Source: JAEINY01 sp942490535
Lineage (GTDB): Bacteria > Bacteroidota > Bacteroidia > Bacteroidales > Marinilabiliaceae
Direction of reading: 5' to 3'
DNA length: 64,000 bases
NCBI GenBank assembly: GCA_942490535.1
Contig: CALNXQ010000003.1
Span: 124,001-188,000 of the forward strand
The position numbers and the translations under genes are program-made. Below, piece by piece: positions 53,762-61,814 of this stretch. Under the pieces are notes generated by a model that worked only from the letters and a program-made list of their open reading frames with translations, was not told the origin of the DNA and did no database searches. Numbering within the stretch: position 1 is the first letter of the stretch; each line of letters begins with the position of its first letter.

Positions 53762-55183
53762 CTAAGTCAATGCCTTCTGATTAAAGCGGGTGGACTCCTT
53801 ATCCTCTATCTCTAAAACAATGACAAAGGGCTCATTGGTATTGACATTAGCCGGTACCACAAAATACTCCGTTTTGCTGATCTGCTCCACAAAAAGGCCT
53901 TCCGTTTGCCGGGTCAGCATAGAAGCCTTTACTAAGGTTTGTCCTTTTTTTAACTTCACCCGGTATTTACCAATCACCGGATTGGCAAACACATTCATAT
54001 ACACTTGTCCGGTTTGCGCATTGCGGGTGTAATAGCCCCAGTCCTGCTTTTGCAGGCCGGATGGACCACACTCATAAATAGCTTGTCCATTAACCTTCAT
54101 CCATTGCCCAATTTCCCGGGCAATGTACCGTTCTTCAGGTCGTATATCGCCATTGTCCATGGGCCCGAAATTCAATAAGAAATTACCATTCTGGGAGGCG
54201 GCCTGAACAATCATTTCGTATAACTCCAAGGGGGACTTGACATGGCTCAGGCTCCAGTCCTGATGGTAGCCCCATTGGTTTTCGGGCACAGTCATACAGC
54301 ATTCCCAATCCATTTTGGTGATTTCTTCATCCCATGGAAGGGGTAAACGGCGTTCATAGGTAGAATAGTAATCACCCATTAAATTACCGTTACTATCAAT
54401 GTGACGTGCCCCATATTCATCGGCCCTCAAACGACTGCTGACGATGAGACCGGGGCTCTTTTCCTTCATGGCTTTTTCCAGTTCATAGGAGAATTTCCCA
54501 TTTAACTTCCAGGACTTATCCCAGGTGCCATCAAACCAAAAACCCTTTACTTCCGGATAGCGTTCAATCAACTCCAGCAACTGATTTTTGGAATAGGCCA
54601 TCAAGGATTCAAAGGCCACGGAATCCTCCCGGGATTTCAAATCATAACGCCATCCCGGATGCCGCCAATCCAAAATGGAATAGTAGAAATTGACATCAAT
54701 ACCGGCATTGGTATACGCGGTCACAAACTCACCCAGTAAATCCTTTTTATAAGGGGTTGCTTCAATGTCAAAATCGGTATATTCACTGGGCCATAGACAA
54801 AATCCATCGTGGTGCTTGGTGGTAATGGTGACATATTTCACCCCCATCTCTTTGGCAATAGCAGCCCATTCCTTTGGATCGTATTTTTCAATGGCGAAAT
54901 CATGCGCCAACAGCTCCCACTCTTCACGGGGTACTTTGGCAGAAATCTGCAACCATTCCGCAGCGCCCTCATAGGTTTTACCCTCCCAGACACCACCCGG
55001 AATGGCATACAATCCCCAATGAATAAACTGCCCCAACCGATTCTCACGCCACTTTTTCATGGCTGCATCCTGACGGGGAAGCGGATTATATTGACCATAT
55101 TTCACTTCCTTTTTAGGTTCTTGAGCAGCTAATCCTGAAAAAACAGTCAGGATTAGAAGCCAGCTTAAAAATTGTTGTTTCAT
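53762..55183 (-). CDS. Alpha-L-fucosidase, GH29
   Basis: 473 residues with a signal peptide (about 1-20, ending LAAQ). The barrel holds IHWGLYAIPGG, TTKHHDGFCLWPS and the nucleophile Asp218 in GFWFDGTWD. It hydrolyses alpha-L-fucosides of glycans. It lies 73 bases after the GH2 gene in the same direction and is probably co-transcribed with it. The short length, without extra C-terminal binding modules beyond a beta domain, is within the family range. Confidence 0.93.
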   Translation of the reverse strand: MKQQFLSWLLILTVFSGLAAQEPKKEVKYGQYNPLPRQDAAMKKWRENRLGQFIHWGLYAIPGGVWEGKTYEGAAEWLQISAKVPREEWELLAHDFAIEKYDPKEWAAIAKEMGVKYVTITTKHHDGFCLWPSEYTDFDIEATPYKKDLLGEFVTAYTNAGIDVNFYYSILDWRHPGWRYDLKSREDSVAFESLMAYSKNQLLELIERYPEVKGFWFDGTWDKSWKLNGKFSYELEKAMKEKSPGLIVSSRLRADEYGARHIDSNGNLMGDYYSTYERRLPLPWDEEITKMDWECCMTVPENQWGYHQDWSLSHVKSPLELYEMIVQAASQNGNFLLNFGPMDNGDIRPEERYIAREIGQWMKVNGQAIYECGPSGLQKQDWGYYTRNAQTGQVYMNVFANPVIGKYRVKLKKGQTLVKASMLTRQTEGLFVEQISKTEYFVVPANVNTNEPFVIVLEIEDKESTRFNQKALT

Positions 55184-55256
55184 TAATTATTATCTATTAG
55201 TATGAATTCAAATAAGCGGTCAGGCTTAATAGAGAACCTAACCGATTACTATTTAT

Positions 55257-57377
55257 TTAAAAACCATAATGGGCTTCATTATTCAGGAACGACTCACTTT
55301 CCCGATTCTTTTCACCCGAATAAGTCCATTGTATTTCATCTTTAACGATAGATCCATCTTTCTCCACGATGGCTTCAATGGTATTTTCGCCCATGGCTAA
55401 CTCAACATTTTCAAAAATGTAGTGCACATCCGTCGTTCCCTTTTTATAATCAGATACAACTTTACCATTGAGCCGGATTGTTGGTACCCCAATGTTGGAA
55501 TACACAGTAATGGAAGTAATTTTCTTTTCACGGTCCGTATTGCGGCGTTGGGTCAGATACACCACAGGCTCATCGCTCCAATTGGCCTTATACCAATAAA
55601 ATGCATCCTTCCTGACTTTCCGATCGATGGTGACAATCCCCTTCAGATTGCGTGCTTCCACCCCCCCACGCTTCCACATAGGCACCGCGAAATCAAACAT
55701 ATTCCACAAGTAGGAGGCGGTGATATACGGGTGCTTTGCAATGACACCCCATTGCACCTCATGCATTTTGGTTTGATAGGTCTCCGGGAAATAATCACCA
55801 TACCACTTGATGGTGTTTCCAATATATTCTGTTTGATGATGAATATTGGAGTCTGCTCCGTATTCAGTAAGCATCAGTTTTTGATTGGGATAGTTTTTTT
55901 CCAGGTTAACCACCCACTCTTCAATGGATTCAATGGTTTTTTCGTACCATCCAAAATAACGGTTCATGCCCTGAACATCCGCTTGCATGTTGACCGGATG
56001 TTCCATGTGACCATATCCATTGACGGCCACCGTGTAACGTCCCGGATCTTCAGTCTTGGCCAAGTCATGCAAATCGCGTGTTAATTGAGCGGTATAGGCA
56101 TGTGGCCGATACACTTCATTGTGCAAGCCCCAAATGTAAATGGAGGGATGGTTATAGCTCTGGCGGATTAACTCCCTGAGCTGCGTCTTTGCATTGGCAG
56201 CTTCCTCGCCTGAAACGCGGTTCACAAAAGGTATTTCAGCCCAAACCAGCAAGCCCAGGCTATCGCATTTGGAATAAAAATAATCCGATTGTTGATAATG
56301 GGCCAGGCGAACCGTCGTGGCCCCAATTTCCATGATCATCTCCAAATCGGTATCGTGATGCGTATTCTCTAAAGCACTCCCTATCTCCCACCAATCCTGA
56401 TGCCGACAAACGCCGTACATGGGATATTTTTCACCATTGAGAAACACCCCTTTGCCGGCGACCACTTCTACCTGACGTAACCCTAAAGGTTGAATCACCT
56501 CATCAATCACCTGGCCGTTGTCCTTAAGCTGGCATATTACTTTATAGAGATAGGGATCTTTTCGCCCTTGCCATAGATGCGGTCTGGATAGGTGATAGTT
56601 TTGCAGATATGTTTGCAAACCGGAAGCCGCCAAGTCCAATTTGGTAATTTTCTTTGAAATCAATTTACCATTGGCATCCATAATTTTCGACTCCAATGTT
56701 AATGGCCGAGACTGCAGGGTTTCATTGACAAGCTTCACTTTAACCTGCACATCGGCTTGTTTGGCACTGACATTGTTTTGGGAGATATAAACCCCACTGG
56801 AAGCATGATCTGTCACTGCAAAATGGGCATTATCCGTCACCAGCAACCATACTGGACGATAGATCCCGCCATAGACGCCGAATAAACTGTGATTAATGGG
56901 TATGACGTCCGGTCGTGCCGTATTATCCGCTTTCACTAATACCTCATTTGTTTCCTCCCACTTTAGGGCTGATGTTATATTGTACGAAAAAGCCGAATAG
57001 CCCCCCATATGCTTCCCAATAAATTGGTCATTCACATAGATATCGGTTACTTGCCCAACGCCTTCAAACTTAATAAAAACCTGTTTCTCTTTCCAGCTTG
57101 TATCCACTGAAAAGGACTTCCTGTAATAGGCAGCTCCTTCATAGAATTTATTATGCTCCATCTGCATATCTTTTGCATTCCAGGTATGCGGTAAAGATAT
57201 ATCCTTCCATTTTTGTTCCCATTGACTCCTAAAAACGGTTTGCTCCTGAGGAAAGGGGCCCCGTTTAAACTGCCAGTTATCGTTAAAGGGAATAACCTGC
57301 CGTGTTTGAGCAGTCATACTCCATGTAAATACTAAACTAAAAAACAAAAAAAGCCGACTCTGTTTGATCATGATCAT
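55257..57377 (-). CDS. Glycoside hydrolase family 2 enzyme (beta-galactosidase or beta-glucuronidase type)
   Basis: 706 residues with a signal peptide (about 1-23, ending MTAQ). The GH2 sugar-binding, immunoglobulin-like and barrel domains are in order. The acid/base Glu421 is in YIWGLHNEV and the nucleophile Glu505 in LMLTEYGADS. YGVCRHQDWWEIG begins the barrel. The C-terminus has one extra beta domain. GH2 includes beta-galactosidases, beta-glucuronidases and beta-mannosidases; the substrate cannot be fixed from sequence here. The GH29 neighbour suggests a fucosylated galactoside. Confidence 0.92.
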   Translation of the reverse strand: MIMIKQSRLFLFFSLVFTWSMTAQTRQVIPFNDNWQFKRGPFPQEQTVFRSQWEQKWKDISLPHTWNAKDMQMEHNKFYEGAAYYRKSFSVDTSWKEKQVFIKFEGVGQVTDIYVNDQFIGKHMGGYSAFSYNITSALKWEETNEVLVKADNTARPDVIPINHSLFGVYGGIYRPVWLLVTDNAHFAVTDHASSGVYISQNNVSAKQADVQVKVKLVNETLQSRPLTLESKIMDANGKLISKKITKLDLAASGLQTYLQNYHLSRPHLWQGRKDPYLYKVICQLKDNGQVIDEVIQPLGLRQVEVVAGKGVFLNGEKYPMYGVCRHQDWWEIGSALENTHHDTDLEMIMEIGATTVRLAHYQQSDYFYSKCDSLGLLVWAEIPFVNRVSGEEAANAKTQLRELIRQSYNHPSIYIWGLHNEVYRPHAYTAQLTRDLHDLAKTEDPGRYTVAVNGYGHMEHPVNMQADVQGMNRYFGWYEKTIESIEEWVVNLEKNYPNQKLMLTEYGADSNIHHQTEYIGNTIKWYGDYFPETYQTKMHEVQWGVIAKHPYITASYLWNMFDFAVPMWKRGGVEARNLKGIVTIDRKVRKDAFYWYKANWSDEPVVYLTQRRNTDREKKITSITVYSNIGVPTIRLNGKVVSDYKKGTTDVHYIFENVELAMGENTIEAIVEKDGSIVKDEIQWTYSGEKNRESESFLNNEAHYGF

Positions 57378-57555
57378 TTACTATTTTAGAAGATTCTTCA
57401 TTCAACGGAGGGGTGTATTCCTACTCCCCACAATATATAACAAATCAAGAAGCCTTTACCCCCATAAAATTATGAGATATTCAGAGAAATGGTTTATTTT
57501 AGTAAAGAGGGTATTTTTTCCCTTTTATTCACATTGAATGAAACCACATAATACC

Positions 57556-58104
57556 ATGAAGAAAGTAATTATTTTTCTGGCAGAAGGATTTGAAGAAATT
57601 GAAGCATTGACACCCGTTGATGTGCTGCGCCGGGCTGGAATAGACGTAAAAACCGTATCCATATCCAATCATTTACAAGTTACCGGTGCCCGGCAAATTA
57701 CTGTTTTGGCCGATAAGCTCTTTGAGGAAGTAACCTTTCAGGATATTGACTTAATCGTATTACCGGGTGGCATGCCTGGAGCCGCAAACCTGAATAAACA
57801 CCATGCCTTAAAGGAACTATTAGTCCGGTTTTCGAACCAAAATAAGTTAATCGGTGCCATCTGTGCGGCACCCATGGTATTGGGCGAACTGGACTTACTT
57901 CATGGTAAAACAGCTACCTGTTACCCTGGGTTTGAAAGTCACTTAAAGGGAGCTCAGGTGACTTCACAACCGGTCGAAACAGATGGGAATATCATTACAG
58001 GTCGAGGAGTGGGTGCTGCCCTGGCCTTTTCGCTGCGATTGGTTGAGCTTTTAACGGATGAAGCTACTGCAGAGGATCTGGCTCTTAAAATGGTCGTCCA
58101 TTAA
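57556..58104 (+). CDS. DJ-1/PfpI family protein (YajL-like)
   Basis: 182 residues from the ATG at 57556; an in-frame ATG six codons upstream was not used because the family begins MKKVIIFLAEGFEE. It has the Glu of LAEGFEEIE and the nucleophile-elbow Cys in IGAICAAPMVLGE, with the GGMPGA loop. DJ-1/YajL-type proteins act as glyoxalase or deglycase-like or chaperone-like enzymes; the activity here is not settled. It is followed by its own terminator. Confidence 0.9.
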   Translation: MKKVIIFLAEGFEEIEALTPVDVLRRAGIDVKTVSISNHLQVTGARQITVLADKLFEEVTFQDIDLIVLPGGMPGAANLNKHHALKELLVRFSNQNKLIGAICAAPMVLGELDLLHGKTATCYPGFESHLKGAQVTSQPVETDGNIITGRGVGAALAFSLRLVELLTDEATAEDLALKMVVH

Positions 58105-58110
58105 AAAATA

Positions 58111-58144
58111 AAAAGGGATGAAACCGTTGTTACATCCCTTTTTT
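58111..58144 (+). terminator. Terminator of the DJ-1/PfpI gene
   Basis: AAAAGGGATG pairs with CATCCCTTTT, followed by Ts. Confidence 0.8.
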
Positions 58145-58459
58145 ACTAACCTAACCCAAATCTATGAAAAAAAATCTGATATACTCTTTCCAATCACCGT
58201 GCCAAAACATATAGAAATATCGTTATTGAAGGTTAAAAGTTGTTCTGTTATGTATGTATTTTTGGTTCGATTGAATCCTGATTAAGGGACATGCAGGAGG
58301 GATATTTATCAATAAGAAGGGACAAAATGGCATGATTAAAGCTAAAAAGTGGCTGGTATTTTAATATATTTGGCAACAAAAGCAAGCCACCTGCGTATAA
58401 AATTTATTCCATCAATATCCCAGCAAAAAAGCCAAATTCAAACCATTAATAAACATCTG
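58145..58459. other. Intergenic and leader region of the sensor kinase gene
   Basis: Holds the TATATTTG -7 box at 58365-58372. An in-frame extension of the kinase from 58349 runs through it but is not used. Nothing else recognised. Confidence 0.45.
58365..58372 (+). promoter_or_regulatory. -7 box of the sensor kinase gene
   Basis: TATATTTG matches TAnnTTTG. It lies upstream of the ATG at 58460 and downstream of the alternative start at 58349, which it therefore argues against. Confidence 0.5.
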
Positions 58460-61400
58460 ATGTTTCTGATCCCCCTCAAATATAAATTGCATTTATTCCT
58501 ACTAATAGCAATAATCACCTGCTATTCCTCCGGTACTGCACAAACCAAATTCCAGTCCTTTAACATTAAAAATGGTTTATCTAACAGTACAGTGTCCCAC
58601 CTTTATCAGGATAGCCAAGGATACATGTGGATTGGCACCGGTCGGGGAGTAGACTTATTTACCGGCAAATACTTTATCCCCTTAAAGCAATTTATATCCG
58701 ACTCACTACACACCACCACTGTTGCCATCACAGCCATTATTGAGCTTCCTAAAAACGATATTTGGGTGGGTACCTGGGGCGATGGTGTGTTTCATGTCAA
58801 TATTGAAACCGGAAAATACGAACACTTTAAAGCGGATACACTGCTATCAAAATACACCATCAGTGATAATTACATCAATTGCTTTTATAAAGGAACAGAT
58901 GATAAACTATGGATTGGCACGGTATATGGTCTTTGCAGTTATAATGGGAATGGCGAATTTGATAATTATGTATTCACAGAGGTCCTTGAAAACGGATTTG
59001 CGGACATCAGGGCCATCATTCCCCGATATGGCAACCTATTAACACTATTCACTTATCATGGTGAAGTTATTGAACTCAATATCGACTCCGGATCGTTTCA
59101 AAAAGTAGGTACTTTGCCTGAAAGTAAGACAGGTATCAAATGTGTACACCAGGATCACCAACAAAATTTTTGGATAGGCACCGAGTACAATGGAATTTAT
59201 AAGATAAACAAAAACTATTCACCGCTCGATCTCCCTGCAAGTGTAAATGATCTCTTTAATGGCACTGAAATTACGCGCATCATAAATCATCCCAATGGTG
59301 ATATTCTCATCGCTACAGATGGTTTAGGTATCATTCAACTATCAGAACCGGATTATTCACTTTCCTATATTCAACATGCGCCATTCTTTCCTAATTCACT
59401 GGCAAACAATCAAATTCAGGATATACTTATTGACTCGAACGGGAACTTATGGGTAGCCCATTTTAAAGCCGGTTTTAGCAAAGCCAACCTAAATACCGAT
59501 GGTATCTCTCACTATTACCGGAATGAACTAACCAACAATGAACTACCTAATAACATTGTCAATTGTTTTGCCGAACAACCAGATAATGATAATCTGTGGA
59601 TTGGAACTGAAAAGGGGTTGACCATCTGGAACAAAAAACTCAAGCAATTTGTAAAGGGAACCTCATTTACCCAAAAAGTGATTCAGGAAATTGGTAAAAA
59701 CCCTATTACGGCACTACAAACGGACACGTTTAGCCAATGTATTTTGGTCGGTACTTTTAACAAGGGGATGTACAAGATCAATCTAAAGGATCAAACCATC
59801 ACCAATTACAACAACCATAACAGTGAGCTGCAGAGTAACTTTATTCGTTATTTTGCACAAACTAATGCAGATGAATATTTAATTGCATCTGTAGATGGGG
59901 GTATCTTAAAGTATTTTAAAGGAGCTATCAATAAAATTAATGTTTATCATGAAAATGGGTTCGAAATCCGGGATTTCTTTCACATTCTAAACATTGATGG
60001 TCACACTACCTGGTTATCCAGTGCAGGTGGAGGTCTAATCCTGTTGGATCGGGATAACTATAAGGGGCAAATGTTCCAGGGAATCATCACTGAAATAAGC
60101 TATACCAGTCTGCTGTCATCTGATTCCGTATTGTACTGCGGTACCAATAAAGGGGCATTCACATACAACTCAAAGCAAAACGACTTTGAAAGATTACCTT
60201 ACATCTCCAGTGAAACAGAGGTGTATGGAATTATTGAAGATCAATTTAGATACCTGTGGTTCAGCACGTCCAATGGATTATTTCGCTATCACCCAAAAAC
60301 CAATACATGGGAAATGGTGAACAGCTCCAATTTGCAAGGATATGAATTCCAACCCGGATCTTACCTGAAGCTATCGGACGGGCGACTCGCCTTTGGAGGT
60401 ATTAATGGCTTTAATATTATCGATCCCTCCCGGTTTTCATTTATTCCATCTAACCAACAAATCTTTATCAGTGGCCTTAGTTTTTACAACCAACCCATTA
60501 AAGTAGGAAAAAAAATAGGTCATCAAGTAGTACTTGATCGACAAGCTAATTTTGTAGAAACCATCCATGTGCCTCACCACGTTGATTTGTTCAACATTAC
60601 GCCTTACAACATCAACTATCAATATCTGGATCCGGGGAAATTTGCCTATTCCATTTCGGAGGATAATACCCCTGGCAAGCCTGTAATCACTGAAAATGTG
60701 ATTTCTTTCCACAACCTAAAACCCGGTCATTATCATTTAGAAATATTTCCTGTGAATCCGTTCACCCATGAACCGGATTTTAGTTCCGGAAAGTCCTTAA
60801 CCATCCTAAAAGCCACTCCATGGTGGCGCTCCACCCTGTTTATTGTCGGGTTAATTTTAACCTGCATACTGGTTATCTTCACCTTATACCGCATGCGCGT
60901 GATCAATCACCGACGCGTGCGGATACAACTGGAGCAAATGGTTCGGGCGCAGACCACAGACTTAATCCAGAAAAAAAAGGAGTTAACGCATCAGCGGGAT
61001 GAATTACAGAAGACCCTGGATCAAAACCTGAAACTGGAGAATTTTAAAGAAGCCCTCATCAGCATGATTGTGCACGACTTAAAAAACCCCCTCAATGGCA
61101 TCATCGGCCTTTCTTCATTGAATGAGCCGGAATATCTGGAGCGTATTCACAATGTGAGTCAACAGATGTTATACATGGTGGAAAACATACTGGATGTACG
61201 CAAATACGAAAATCATTCCTTAAAGATATTTCACCAGCAAACCGATATCCGGGAAGTTGTGGAAGAGGCCATTGGTGATGTGAATTTCTTAATCACGGAT
61301 AACAACATTCAGATTGTGAATACCATGGATCACATTATCACCTCCTTTGACCGGGACATCATCAAACGGGTTTATGTGAATTTGTTAACCAATGCCATCA

Positions 61401-61693
61401 AATTTAGTCCTACCCGGGGCACCATCACACTGGAGGGTAGTTACCGGATGGTGAGTGATCAAAAACAACTGATCCTCTCCATAAAAGATCAGGGAAAAGG
61501 CATTCCCAAAGAGTTTCAGGAAGATATCTTTGATCTTTACAAGCAAGTCAAAATCAAAAAGTCAGGCAAAGCAACATCCACTGGTTTGGGCCTTAGTTTC
61601 TGTAAAATTGCCGTTGAAGCCCATCGGGGAGAGATTTGGGTGGAATCAGATGCCAATGCAGGATCGACATTTATTTTTTCCCTGCCTGCATAA
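58460..61693 (+). CDS. Two-component sensor kinase with reg_prop beta-propeller input
   Basis: 1077 residues. A signal anchor or signal peptide (about 1-29, ending GTAQ) is followed by a long periplasmic sensor. Many reg_prop repeats are seen (LYQDSQGYMWIGTGRGVDLF, WIGTVYGLCSYNG, LWIGTEKGLTIWN, LWFSTSNGLFRY) and a Y_Y_Y-like region near 700-785. A membrane helix lies at about 790-812 and a coiled coil follows. The kinase has His872 in IVHDLKNPLNG, the N-box NLLTNAIKFS and the G-boxes DQGKGIP and TGLGLSF. It ends there, with no receiver and no AraC domain, so unlike standard hybrid HTCS regulators it needs a separate response regulator. Confidence 0.93.
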   Translation: MFLIPLKYKLHLFLLIAIITCYSSGTAQTKFQSFNIKNGLSNSTVSHLYQDSQGYMWIGTGRGVDLFTGKYFIPLKQFISDSLHTTTVAITAIIELPKNDIWVGTWGDGVFHVNIETGKYEHFKADTLLSKYTISDNYINCFYKGTDDKLWIGTVYGLCSYNGNGEFDNYVFTEVLENGFADIRAIIPRYGNLLTLFTYHGEVIELNIDSGSFQKVGTLPESKTGIKCVHQDHQQNFWIGTEYNGIYKINKNYSPLDLPASVNDLFNGTEITRIINHPNGDILIATDGLGIIQLSEPDYSLSYIQHAPFFPNSLANNQIQDILIDSNGNLWVAHFKAGFSKANLNTDGISHYYRNELTNNELPNNIVNCFAEQPDNDNLWIGTEKGLTIWNKKLKQFVKGTSFTQKVIQEIGKNPITALQTDTFSQCILVGTFNKGMYKINLKDQTITNYNNHNSELQSNFIRYFAQTNADEYLIASVDGGILKYFKGAINKINVYHENGFEIRDFFHILNIDGHTTWLSSAGGGLILLDRDNYKGQMFQGIITEISYTSLLSSDSVLYCGTNKGAFTYNSKQNDFERLPYISSETEVYGIIEDQFRYLWFSTSNGLFRYHPKTNTWEMVNSSNLQGYEFQPGSYLKLSDGRLAFGGINGFNIIDPSRFSFIPSNQQIFISGLSFYNQPIKVGKKIGHQVVLDRQANFVETIHVPHHVDLFNITPYNINYQYLDPGKFAYSISEDNTPGKPVITENVISFHNLKPGHYHLEIFPVNPFTHEPDFSSGKSLTILKATPWWRSTLFIVGLILTCILVIFTLYRMRVINHRRVRIQLEQMVRAQTTDLIQKKKELTHQRDELQKTLDQNLKLENFKEALISMIVHDLKNPLNGIIGLSSLNEPEYLERIHNVSQQMLYMVENILDVRKYENHSLKIFHQQTDIREVVEEAIGDVNFLITDNNIQIVNTMDHIITSFDRDIIKRVYVNLLTNAIKFSPTRGTITLEGSYRMVSDQKQLILSIKDQGKGIPKEFQEDIFDLYKQVKIKKSGKATSTGLGLSFCKIAVEAHRGEIWVESDANAGSTFIFSLPA

Positions 61694-61719
61694 AAAAACA
61701 TGGCAAGCTCGCACTTGCC
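61687..61719 (-). terminator. Terminator of the GH115 gene
   Basis: ACATGGCAAG pairs with CTTGCCATGT. On the minus strand it is followed by seven Ts, about 95 bases beyond the GH115 stop. Confidence 0.75.
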
Positions 61720-61814
61720 ATGTCCTGAAACTAGTCCTACTTAGTCTATGAATTACTCATGAGAAATTCCAAATTGACCGTCTATTAAAAACTTGATTCC
61801 TTTAATTCGTCAAG

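Noticed and set aside
58349..58459. Upstream start for the sensor kinase
   Set aside because: The -7 box at 58365 lies inside it, and the signal peptide begins at the ATG at 58460.
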